DNA from: Pedobacter sp. Bi126
GTDB lineage: Bacteria; Bacteroidota; Bacteroidia; Sphingobacteriales; Sphingobacteriaceae
Reading direction: 5' to 3'
Length of the DNA: 64,000 bases
Assembly (NCBI RefSeq): GCF_918698245.1
Contig: NZ_CAKKMS010000001.1
Coordinates: forward strand, 186,001 to 250,000
Shown piece after piece: positions 35,333-43,772 of the stretch. A program made the position numbers and the translations under genes. How positions within the stretch are numbered: the first letter of the stretch is position 1; each line of letters starts with the position of its first letter. The notes beneath the pieces are model-generated. The model had not been told where the DNA came from. It saw nothing but the letters and a program-made list of their open reading frames with translations, and ran no database searches.

Positions 35333-35363
35333 AGCCGCCTTTAATAGCTAAAGAGGGCTTTTT
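35333..35363 (+). terminator. Weak terminator-like stem-loop after nagX
   Basis: An imperfect hairpin (AGCCGCCTTT at 35333-35342, AAAGAGGGCT at 35350-35359) with two mismatches is followed by a short T-run. It lies between nagX and the convergent CBM9-like gene and may end the nagX transcript. Confidence 0.4.
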
Positions 35364-35389
35364 ACTACCAGGCATGCGTGTGGGATTAT

Positions 35390-36040
35390 TTAGCCCCCCT
35401 GCGCAAATTCCAACGCTCCAAAGCAATCTGTTTTATGAAAGTTCGGCTTAGTGCCTGTAACCATATTCCATGTTAAAAAATGAGGCTCTGGTAGTCCATC
35501 GCCACATTTATAAAAGTTTCCCTTTGCTTTTAACAGGTTAAATGAGCTGATGGTGTGATGAACAAATATTTCTTTGGGGATAATGAGAACAATTTCCCAG
35601 TCGAACCCTTCCTGCTTCTTACCCAGTTTTGAATTGATCCTGGAGGAGAAGCTTATTTTACCGATTACTTCTGCAGGAAGCAGTTCACGACCGCTCCGCC
35701 TGTTACCATAACCGATCTTGGTAGCGCCCAAACAATTAAACTCAAGGTTATAGTACGCCTTGTCGTTATCAAAAGCAATAAAAAACTCTACACAACTGTC
35801 GTTATGGATATTTCCATTGTTCAGTTCGTCGGCGATAAGATAACGTTCTTCAATTTGGTACCATAGAATTATCGCATCGGTATTATGGGCAATGACAAAA
35901 TTGGCCTTGGTGTCGCTTTTAAATTCTGGCCATGGACTGTATGATATCGGCATGCGCTGCAGTTGCTGTACGGCCAACACCAGCTCATCTGCCGTAGTGA
36001 AGTCTGAGGTTTTAATATAGGGGATTTCTAGCTTGTTCAC
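35390..36040 (-). CDS. CBM9-like carbohydrate-binding protein
   Basis: A 216-aa beta-rich protein with no signal peptide at the GTG 36040 start. It has features of the CBM9-like fold (WPEFKSDTKANFVIAHNTDAIILWYQIEE, DSCVEFFIAFDNDKAYYNLEFNCLG), which binds sugar ends. It is the last gene of the chitin operon, 27 bases after NagA. No catalytic motif is visible; it may act as an intracellular sugar sensor or binding protein. Confidence 0.65.
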   Translation of the reverse strand: MNKLEIPYIKTSDFTTADELVLAVQQLQRMPISYSPWPEFKSDTKANFVIAHNTDAIILWYQIEERYLIADELNNGNIHNDSCVEFFIAFDNDKAYYNLEFNCLGATKIGYGNRRSGRELLPAEVIGKISFSSRINSKLGKKQEGFDWEIVLIIPKEIFVHHTISSFNLLKAKGNFYKCGDGLPEPHFLTWNMVTGTKPNFHKTDCFGALEFAQGG

Positions 36041-36067
36041 GGGGTATTTCGATATAAATAGTTTGTT

Positions 36068-37282
36068 TTATGGTAGATGAAGAACTGTGGCTGGCGGTTG
36101 TGATGCACTATAAACTATTTTACCGTTTACAATAGTGGTGTCTATGTTAATATCCTGATCAAATATCACAATATCAGCATCCTTCCCCTTGGTAAGTGAA
36201 CCTTTAAAGTCATCGATACCTAAAATTCTGGCGGGAGTTTCAGCGCTCATCTTAACCGCATCGAACAATGGAATATCTGCCAGATTGATCATGTTTCTAA
36301 CCAACTGATCAGCTGTTGCCACACTACCGGCAAAAGCGCTACGATCAACCAGTTTGGCCACCCCATCTTCTATAATCACTTCCATCCCACTTTTGAGGCT
36401 ACCCAGAATACTTTTGTCTGCGCCTGTACCTGCTGCACGCATCGCATCGGTGATCAATGCAGTATTTTCGGCTCCTTTGATTTTGTACACCAGTTTTAAT
36501 AAAGGTATGGGCAGATGTCTGCCGTCAACAATAATCTCCACCGTCATATTATCGATGAGATAGGCACTTTCTATCACTCCGGCATAGCGGTAGGCATTTC
36601 TACGGGATACACCAGACATGCACGAATAAAAGTGGGTTGCATGGGTAAATCCAACTTCATATGCTTTTATTACATCTTCGTAAATAGCATCGGTATGGGC
36701 AATTGCAGCAAGAATGTTTTTTGCTTTTAGTGCTTCGGCGAACTGTAGCGCTCCAGGCAATTCAGGCGCGGCACTCCACCTTTTGATCACCCCGGTGGAA
36801 GATAGTATTTCGAGATATTCGACAGGATCGGGATTTCTGATGTATTTCGGATCCTGGGCGCCTTTTTGGCTCATCGCAAAATAAGGGCCTTCTATATGCA
36901 AGCCCACAAACTGGGCTCCATCAGTATTTAATGGATGTGCTTTTTCGTAAGCAGCAATGGTCGCCAATAAATCTTGTTTTTCGCAGCTCAATGTCGTCGG
37001 CATCATCGAGGTGGTTCCGAACCTGGCATGGGTGCGTGCAATTTCAAGGAATGCTTCCAGTGTATTGTCCATAAAATCGTGCCCACCACCACCATGCACA
37101 TGCATATCAATAAAGCCTGGAGCAACATATTTCCCTTTGGCGTCAATTTCCAGGGCATTGGGAACGGAAACGTTATCGGTTGTTACTTCCTCAATTTTAT
37201 TTCCGGCAATTACTACCGTCCCGTCCTTAATTAAGCCAGATGGGGTAATGATATTGCCATTGTATATTTTAGTATAGTTCAT
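36068..37282 (-). CDS. nagA: N-acetylglucosamine-6-phosphate deacetylase NagA
   Basis: A 404-aa amidohydrolase that deacetylates GlcNAc-6-P. The metal-binding motif HVHGGGGHDF (about 61-70), the catalytic residues around HIEGPY (about 130-135), AHTDA, THFYSC and ITDAMRAAG motifs all match NagA. It stands three bases from the MFS transporter and provides GlcN-6-P for NagB at 33185. It starts at ATG 37282. Confidence 0.95.
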   Translation of the reverse strand: MNYTKIYNGNIITPSGLIKDGTVVIAGNKIEEVTTDNVSVPNALEIDAKGKYVAPGFIDMHVHGGGGHDFMDNTLEAFLEIARTHARFGTTSMMPTTLSCEKQDLLATIAAYEKAHPLNTDGAQFVGLHIEGPYFAMSQKGAQDPKYIRNPDPVEYLEILSSTGVIKRWSAAPELPGALQFAEALKAKNILAAIAHTDAIYEDVIKAYEVGFTHATHFYSCMSGVSRRNAYRYAGVIESAYLIDNMTVEIIVDGRHLPIPLLKLVYKIKGAENTALITDAMRAAGTGADKSILGSLKSGMEVIIEDGVAKLVDRSAFAGSVATADQLVRNMINLADIPLFDAVKMSAETPARILGIDDFKGSLTKGKDADIVIFDQDINIDTTIVNGKIVYSASQPPATVLHLP

Positions 37283-37285
37283 AAA

Positions 37286-38620
37286 TTAGTTCGTTGTAAA
37301 TTTCCAGTCTTTAAGCCGGTACGCATAAAAAGCGTAGAAAATGAGGTAAGTGTAACAAGGCAGCAATACCCAATAGGCTTCGCGTAAACTATGCTGATCT
37401 GCCCAATAGCCATATAGCAATGGCATGATGGCATTGCCGCATAACCCCATAATGAGGAGGGAAGCACCTGTTTTAATGAAACGCCCCAGGTTGTTGAGCG
37501 CAAGTGGCCAAACGCCGGCCCAGATCATAGAGTTTGCAAAACCTAGCGACACAATAAACCAAACCGAGATGTCGGTATGATGACCAAAAAAGGCTACTCT
37601 TCTTTCGAAAGCTAGAATGCACAGGCTGAGTATCAATCCGAGCACCGTACACACTTTTAGGGCGGTAAGCTGCGAAACAAGCTTCGGAATAAAGGAGATA
37701 CCCAACAAGTAACCTATAATAGTTGCCGTAAGCGTGTAAGAAGGGAATGTTTTGGCCTCCATAAAAGCCATCCCCTGATGTGAGGCATAGTTCACAATAC
37801 TATCAACAGCGATCACCTGAGAACCAACGTGGAAAAATATGGCAACCGCACCGAACACTAAGTGTGGAAAGTCAAAAATGCTTTTCTTATCGGCATTATC
37901 AACGGCAATGTGCGAGTCTTCGTGTTCGGTATCTATTTCGGGCAAGGGAGAATAGCGCACCAAAAATCCGAGCAATAACAATACCAGGGAAACTACGGCA
38001 TAGGGTATCACCACACGTCCAATAATTTCGTTGAGCATAACTTCTTTTTCAGTACCGACCATCAATGCTACCTTTCTAAACAGTTCGTTATCTGTTTCTG
38101 GCCGCAGAATTACCGCTGCAAAGAGTAAAGGCGCTAATATTCCAGCCATTTTATTGCATATACCCATTATACTGAAGCGCTGTGCGGCGCTATCCTGCGG
38201 ACCGAGGATAGTGATATAGGGGTTTGCGGCAGTTTGTAAGATGGCAAGGCCAATGCCAAGGGTAAAAAGTCCACTCAAAAATAGCGGGTATGTTCTGGTT
38301 AGCCCGGCGGGTATAAACAACATAGCGCCTAAGGCCATCACCCAAAAACCACACATCATGCCTTTCTTGAACCCGATTTTTTTAAGCAGATAGCCTGCAG
38401 GTAGCGACATAACCAGATAGGCAATATAAAAGGCAAATGCAACAAGGTAAGATTCAAAGTTGTTCAGCTCACAAGCAATCTTGAAAAAGGGAATAAGGAT
38501 GGCGTTGATCCAGGTTACAAAGCCAAAAATGAAGAATAGCAGGCCAATGATCGAAATTGAAACCAACATATCCTTCCTGGTAAGCGAAGACACCTGAATT
38601 GGGCTGTTTTGTAATGACAT
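37286..38620 (-). CDS. MFS sugar transporter (glucose/GlcNAc type)
   Basis: A 444-aa member of the major facilitator superfamily with 12 helices and the FucP/NagP-like N-terminal signature (LFFIFGFVTWINAILIPFFKIACELN, about 27-52) and typical GYLLKKIGFKKG loop. It probably brings GlcNAc or glucosamine across the inner membrane. It lies between NagA and the GH20 hexosaminidase in the operon. The likely sugar is inferred from context only. Confidence 0.87.
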   Translation of the reverse strand: MSLQNSPIQVSSLTRKDMLVSISIIGLLFFIFGFVTWINAILIPFFKIACELNNFESYLVAFAFYIAYLVMSLPAGYLLKKIGFKKGMMCGFWVMALGAMLFIPAGLTRTYPLFLSGLFTLGIGLAILQTAANPYITILGPQDSAAQRFSIMGICNKMAGILAPLLFAAVILRPETDNELFRKVALMVGTEKEVMLNEIIGRVVIPYAVVSLVLLLLGFLVRYSPLPEIDTEHEDSHIAVDNADKKSIFDFPHLVFGAVAIFFHVGSQVIAVDSIVNYASHQGMAFMEAKTFPSYTLTATIIGYLLGISFIPKLVSQLTALKVCTVLGLILSLCILAFERRVAFFGHHTDISVWFIVSLGFANSMIWAGVWPLALNNLGRFIKTGASLLIMGLCGNAIMPLLYGYWADQHSLREAYWVLLPCYTYLIFYAFYAYRLKDWKFTTN

Positions 38621-38629
38621 ATAAAGATA

Positions 38630-40192
38630 TTAAGGTGTGTTGTTAATTTTCTGTAACCGGGCAAGCAGGTCTAAATACCTGAAATTCCGCAATCGACCTT
38701 CTTCTGCAATTTCCATATCATACAAAAAATGGCTGTTTAACCTGGCAAATTCCGCATTGACTTCTGATACGTTTAGTTCGAGCAATTGCTTTAATAGCGT
38801 TCCCGCCTGCTTTTTATCAAAACCTTGCCTGTTTAGTTCGCTTTCAACCTCCATACAAACCAGGTAATTGTACCGGATATTGGCCATGAGCACATAATGT
38901 GCATATTCCTTTTGGCCTTTATTAACTTTAAAAGATCTGAACGCATTTAATACATACCTAGCACTATCCCTGAGTTGCTTAACCGTAAAACCTTGCTTAC
39001 TTACTTTTCCTTGATTTACCTCGTAGGGGGCTAGTTTTAATGCATTCCAGAACTGTTTCGCCTCTGATGCTGACAGGCCGTATTTATCGGCGGCATAGTT
39101 GGCTACAAAATCAGCAGGTGCAATTGCTTGCTTACTTGAAAGGGCCTTAAAAAATGCATCAACCAAAAGGTTAAAACCCGAAAGTGGATACACCCGTCTG
39201 ATCGCATGGAGATCCATAATATCACTATGCGACTCGGCAATTGGCGAATAGATGCCGGAAGTAGACCACGATGTCATGATCATTCCTTTGTAGCCGAGCG
39301 CTCTGCCTTGAGGGATAAAAACTTTCATGTTATTGAAATGCTTTTCCCAATCGGTTAAAAAATAGTTATCCGGGCTACTTCTCAATGCCGGAGATCCCCA
39401 AATTTCGAAGCCGCTCTTCATCAGCTTCTCATGGTCGCCAAATCGGTCTAACTCCCAACCATAATTCCAGTCGATAAAGATGGTTTCCTTTGGCAATGAT
39501 TTTAAGGCATCAGGATATTTAAGGGCGATGTCTGCCCATACTACTGGTTTTTTCCCCAGACTCACCACAAGCTCACACAGCATTTTGATATAGTCGCCAT
39601 ATAACCTGCCCATACCAAGTGAATCTGCTTTGCGCTTAGATTCTGGTGATTTGCCTAACAGATAAGTTTCATCTCCACCAATGTGAAAATATTTAGATTT
39701 ATGGGTACTGATGAGGTCTGTATATAAATCAGTGAACAAGGCTTTACAAAGCGCTTCCTTCATCGGGTTTACCTGTGAGTAATCTTTCTGATCTTCCCTC
39801 AACGCCTTGTACCTGTAATTTTTAAGGATGTATTCGACGTGGCCAAAACTTTGTTGCAGTGGTATCACATCAATTTTTAATGAATCACAATAGGTAATAA
39901 ACGATTTCACTTCAGCTCTGCTATAGGCGTACTTGTTGGCAATAACCGCATGTTTTTCGAATGGGTAGGTTCCCTCCCATTCCATCACCAGGGCATTGAT
40001 ACCGTTTTTACTGAGCCGAAGCGCAAATTCCTTTAAGGCGGGCATCTTCATCACCTGGATCCTTAAATCAAGATGAAAACCCTTAATGGCAAAGTCATTC
40101 CTCTGCTCAGATGTTTGGGCATAGGCATAACTGGTAGCAATGAGCCAAACCAATGCAAAAACCCACTTTGTTTTATTTATCCTCTTGTTCAC
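38630..40192 (-). CDS. GH20 beta-N-acetylhexosaminidase
   Basis: A GH20 enzyme that removes terminal beta-GlcNAc from chitin oligosaccharides. The catalytic Asp-Glu pair is visible in YFHIGGDETYLLG, and the region SQVNPMKEALCKALF matches the GH20 fold. It has a signal peptide (NKTKWVFALVWLIATSYAYAQ). The frame extends to a TTG at 40213. I place the start at GTG 40192 (MNKRINKTKWVFALVWL) because it gives a normal signal peptide and there is no ATG nearby. It is periplasmic or surface-exposed. Confidence 0.9.
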   Translation of the reverse strand: MNKRINKTKWVFALVWLIATSYAYAQTSEQRNDFAIKGFHLDLRIQVMKMPALKEFALRLSKNGINALVMEWEGTYPFEKHAVIANKYAYSRAEVKSFITYCDSLKIDVIPLQQSFGHVEYILKNYRYKALREDQKDYSQVNPMKEALCKALFTDLYTDLISTHKSKYFHIGGDETYLLGKSPESKRKADSLGMGRLYGDYIKMLCELVVSLGKKPVVWADIALKYPDALKSLPKETIFIDWNYGWELDRFGDHEKLMKSGFEIWGSPALRSSPDNYFLTDWEKHFNNMKVFIPQGRALGYKGMIMTSWSTSGIYSPIAESHSDIMDLHAIRRVYPLSGFNLLVDAFFKALSSKQAIAPADFVANYAADKYGLSASEAKQFWNALKLAPYEVNQGKVSKQGFTVKQLRDSARYVLNAFRSFKVNKGQKEYAHYVLMANIRYNYLVCMEVESELNRQGFDKKQAGTLLKQLLELNVSEVNAEFARLNSHFLYDMEIAEEGRLRNFRYLDLLARLQKINNTP

Positions 40193-40238
40193 TTTCAATA
40201 TTTTATTACTCAAGATATCATTTTCTCTCCATTATCTT

Positions 40239-41282
40239 TTACTTCCAGCTATCTGGCGGACTGCTCAACTGTGTTCTGATCCACTTGCCAGCCTCTTTGA
40301 GGTTCTCATCGGTCCATGGGCCATCCGGGCAGGTGCCTGTTTTCCAGGCTGCGCCACTGCGCGGACTATCAGAAAAGTTCCAGTTCACCCATGATATTTT
40401 TCGATCTGCAAGAAATCTGAGCCATTGCTGCGACTTTATGAAATCATTTTCTCCATCACCCCATCCATCCTGGGTGCCAAATTCGGTTACAAAAACCGGA
40501 ATTCCCCCATCAAGTGCAGCCTGTACAAAGCCCATGCGGGCATCCTGACTGGGTTTGTTTTGGTCAGCGGCATAAAAATGCATGGTGTACATGATATTGT
40601 TAAAGTTTAATGTCTTGCCAATTACATGGTCGGGCCTTGAGGCAAATTCCGGAGTGCCTACAATCACGATAGATCCGGGATCGTTATTGCGAATAATCGG
40701 AATAATCTGTTCCGCATAATTTCTAATCAGTTGCCAGGTAACCGGATACTTATCGCTATTGGGTTCATTGCAGATTTCGTAAAGCACATTCCCTTTGGCT
40801 GCATGTTTTTTGGATACGTGTTCGAAAAATGTTTTGGCCATTGCCGTGTTGGCATTTGGATCGCCCGGATGCAACATATGCCAATCAATAAGTGCATAAA
40901 CTCCCCTTTGATAACATTTTTCAACCAGGTCATCTACAAACTGTGTAAAATGTTCTGGTTTGGTTTCATAGCCTCCCTCCTGAATATACATGGAAATACG
41001 CAAAATGTCGGCACCCCAATTGTTGGTCAACAGATCGAGCGACTGGTCATTATAGCAATTACCCCTATATTGCAGGCCGTGGGTACTCATGCCCCTCAAT
41101 TGGATGGCTTTCCCCTGCTGGTTCATGAGCGTGGTTCCCACTACCTTTAACCTTCCGTTAATAACAAACGGATTGTCTTTATTTACAGGTAGCTGCCCTT
41201 CTTGCGGCGCTGCCGTTTGCTTGCCCTTGCATGATACCAACACAAAAAGGAGCATGCAGAGCAAATTCAATATTTTCTTCAT
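40239..41282 (-). CDS. GH5-family glycoside hydrolase
   Basis: A 347-aa secreted lipoprotein (lipobox near LFVLVSCKGK) with a GH5 (beta/alpha)8 domain. The acid/base Glu lies in LYEICNEPNS and the nucleophile Glu in VFVTEFGTQDG. The layout resembles subfamily 2 (endo-beta-1,4-glucanase), but within a chitin locus an endo-activity on chitosan or mixed polymers is possible. Spacing to the GH18 gene is 11 bases, so it is in the operon. Confidence 0.88.
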   Translation of the reverse strand: MKKILNLLCMLLFVLVSCKGKQTAAPQEGQLPVNKDNPFVINGRLKVVGTTLMNQQGKAIQLRGMSTHGLQYRGNCYNDQSLDLLTNNWGADILRISMYIQEGGYETKPEHFTQFVDDLVEKCYQRGVYALIDWHMLHPGDPNANTAMAKTFFEHVSKKHAAKGNVLYEICNEPNSDKYPVTWQLIRNYAEQIIPIIRNNDPGSIVIVGTPEFASRPDHVIGKTLNFNNIMYTMHFYAADQNKPSQDARMGFVQAALDGGIPVFVTEFGTQDGWGDGENDFIKSQQWLRFLADRKISWVNWNFSDSPRSGAAWKTGTCPDGPWTDENLKEAGKWIRTQLSSPPDSWK

Positions 41283-41293
41283 ATGGATATTTT

Positions 41294-42277
41294 TTACTTC
41301 AGGGCTTCTCTATGGGTTTTATCAATGAGGCTCAGTAGCGAGTTTTCATTTTGGCTATCGTATAAGAGTTGCCAGATCATTACTCCACCACCGTCTTTTG
41401 TAGCCAATATAGTTTTGTCTTTAATGGTGTTTTTTCCGTTGTAATAAATTGTGCCACCATTTTCTGGTAAGACAATTTCGTCGTAATCCATCCGTTCAGT
41501 ATATTTCGCCTGCACATCTTGCCAGGACATTTGCCTGAAGGTCCTGTCTTTACCTGGCAACTCACCAAAACCATAACCATAAAATGGAAGTCCGAGGTTA
41601 AGACTCGTCTTTTTCATGTCCCGCTCCTTATGCCAATAATCCAGATGATCCATCGCGTAAGATATTGGTGCGTGTTGCCCGGGTACCTCAGGTTTCCAGG
41701 GGCCTGTTTTGTCGTAGGCCATGATATTGATAAAATCAAACTGCGCTAAAGCTAAATTGGTTATTCGGTCTCTGGTCCACCAGGCCACCGCAGCTGATAA
41801 GAGCTTCTTTCTTTTGTTCAGTTGTTTTTTTAACCCAACAACGAAAGCCTCGTAGTTGGCATCAATGTCGTCCCCCTCCAAATCAACATCAATGCCATCG
41901 AGGTTATATTTATCCAGCACAGCAATAAAGTTGGTAACCAAAGCCTTCCTATGCTCATCTCCCAATAATTTGCCGTAATAAGCATGGCTGCTTCCCCCAC
42001 CACAAGACAGCAGCACTTTGATATTCCGCTGATGTGCCATTTGTACTACCGTATCTAAGCCAGGTACATCTTTAAAAACTCCGTCTGGACCGGGGTTGAT
42101 GAAAGCAATATTGAGATGTGTTATTTTTCCCAGATCAACTTTCTTCAGGTCTTGCACCATATTTGCCCGCGACCAGATATAACCGATTACTTTAAACTGG
42201 GCATGCAAGGGGTTAACAGTGGCCAGGACCAAAAGCATTAAGCCACAGATCCATTTTTTGTTATTGCTGTAAATCAT
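41294..42277 (-). CDS. Secreted GH18 chitinase
   Basis: A 327-aa GH18 enzyme from ATG 42277 (MIYSNNKKWICGLMLLVLATVNPLHA signal). The catalytic DGIDVDLEGDD motif (the DxxDxDxE signature, Glu as acid) is in place. Residues such as MAYDKTG and QLPGKDRTF-type segments are typical. It should cut chitin or chitooligosaccharides, producing the substrates for GH20. It is in the operon downstream of the GH18-like binding protein. Confidence 0.9.
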   Translation of the reverse strand: MIYSNNKKWICGLMLLVLATVNPLHAQFKVIGYIWSRANMVQDLKKVDLGKITHLNIAFINPGPDGVFKDVPGLDTVVQMAHQRNIKVLLSCGGGSSHAYYGKLLGDEHRKALVTNFIAVLDKYNLDGIDVDLEGDDIDANYEAFVVGLKKQLNKRKKLLSAAVAWWTRDRITNLALAQFDFINIMAYDKTGPWKPEVPGQHAPISYAMDHLDYWHKERDMKKTSLNLGLPFYGYGFGELPGKDRTFRQMSWQDVQAKYTERMDYDEIVLPENGGTIYYNGKNTIKDKTILATKDGGGVMIWQLLYDSQNENSLLSLIDKTHREALK

Positions 42278-42360
42278 TTGTATAGCTTTTGCAAAAGTTA
42301 TTATGTGCTTTTTTCTGGAACCAGCGCCAATCAACTGACCAACGCTGGCCCAATAGGGTA

Positions 42361-43734
42361 TTATTTAAGGGTATTGTAAACCGCCTGGGTTAAAGAGTTG
42401 TTTCCTGATACATCAAAATCTCCCTGCCAGATATAGGCACCCAAAAAGTCGCTTGTTTTAATGAAATTTGCTTTTTGGGTAACCAATGGCACGCCGTTGA
42501 AATAAATTGCCAAGGGAGCCGGTGTCAAATCTACTTTCTCCTTATCGAAAGCTGTAGGATATAAAGCCAGAATATCTTTATAGGCAATATAGTTGAATGA
42601 GGTAAAGCTCGCATTGTTGCCATTGGCATCAACTGCGGTGTACCTTAATCCCATAGCCGGGATGCCTACTACGATTTTATTAAGCGGCAGTTTAGCTTTC
42701 CAAACATTGGCACTGCTTACCATGTAATCGTAGCCTGAAGGATTGCCCAATGGCTTGCCCGTACCGGTATTTAAACCGCTTTCAAAAGCACGAACATGAA
42801 CCCAGTTTACATTGGTCAGACTTGCAGCCGTGTAGTTACTGTGTGTGTAATTTACCGGTACAGTGAGGGTAATGATTTTGGAAGTGCCCAATGCATTGCG
42901 CAACTCATTGATAAAAGTTATCGTTGCAGCCATGTTAGCTGTTGTAGTTGCTTCTACGGTATTGCCCACATCGGCCATCATTACATCTACCCCGTCCATG
43001 TTTCGTAAGGCCAGGTAATCTTTAACGGCCTGTGCCAGTGCGGTACGCTGAGTTGCATTCTTCAATGCCGAACCAAAAGTATTACTGTCATAAATATTCC
43101 AGCCGTTCGCCGAAAGTGTGGCACTAATGCCCAGTAGCACCGGAACACCAGCCAGGTGTGCCTTGGTCACAATTTCCTGCGATTTCCTGCCCGTTTCTCC
43201 TTTAGAAACATCCAACAATCCGGCAGCATTAATTAAGCCCGCCTTGAAGGTAACATGTGTTACATTATTCCAGTTCATGTTGCTGATATCGCCATTCTCC
43301 CCCAGGTACGACATCACCACCTTGGTGTAGCTTTTAGGCGTAAATGCCGTTCCAGCAGCAGCCAATACAAACACATCTTTAAACCGGCTTACCGTGGTTC
43401 CGTTATAAGTGGCTTCTACTTTTATGCGATAATCGCCAGCGGCTGTAGCCGTGAAAGCATATTTTTCGCCAGTAGCTACTTGTTTGTCGTTTACCTTCCA
43501 AAGCACTTGCACCTTTCCTGCAGGCGTAAATTGCAGTGTATTGAATGTAATAATTTCTCCCGGTTCCAATACTTGGGTTGCATTGGGAGTTGGGAAAATA
43601 GATGCAATGTCTCCGCCAATAATTCTTGGCACATAATCATAGTCCTTTTCCTGTTGGGCTACCTCGTTTTCTTTACAACCAAAAAAGAAGGCCATAGCAA
43701 ATAAGGCGTATATTAATAATTTGATTTTTTTCAT
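42361..43734 (-). CDS. GH18-fold surface protein lacking the catalytic Glu (with PKD-like domain)
   Basis: A 457-aa lipoprotein (signal and lipobox near FFFGCKENE) with a PKD-like beta-sandwich (about 40-125) and a GH18-like domain (about 130-457). The position of the DxxDxDxE motif reads DGVDVMMADVG (247-257): the catalytic Glu is replaced by Asp and the motif core is altered. It sits directly after SusD, the usual place of a surface glycan-binding protein (SusE/SusF position). It therefore probably binds chitin rather than cutting it. The earlier ATG at 43806 is not needed for the signal. Confidence 0.85.
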   Translation of the reverse strand: MKKIKLLIYALFAMAFFFGCKENEVAQQEKDYDYVPRIIGGDIASIFPTPNATQVLEPGEIITFNTLQFTPAGKVQVLWKVNDKQVATGEKYAFTATAAGDYRIKVEATYNGTTVSRFKDVFVLAAAGTAFTPKSYTKVVMSYLGENGDISNMNWNNVTHVTFKAGLINAAGLLDVSKGETGRKSQEIVTKAHLAGVPVLLGISATLSANGWNIYDSNTFGSALKNATQRTALAQAVKDYLALRNMDGVDVMMADVGNTVEATTTANMAATITFINELRNALGTSKIITLTVPVNYTHSNYTAASLTNVNWVHVRAFESGLNTGTGKPLGNPSGYDYMVSSANVWKAKLPLNKIVVGIPAMGLRYTAVDANGNNASFTSFNYIAYKDILALYPTAFDKEKVDLTPAPLAIYFNGVPLVTQKANFIKTSDFLGAYIWQGDFDVSGNNSLTQAVYNTLK

Positions 43735-43772
43735 CTCTTTAAATTTTGTACGATCATTATTAATGATGTTTA

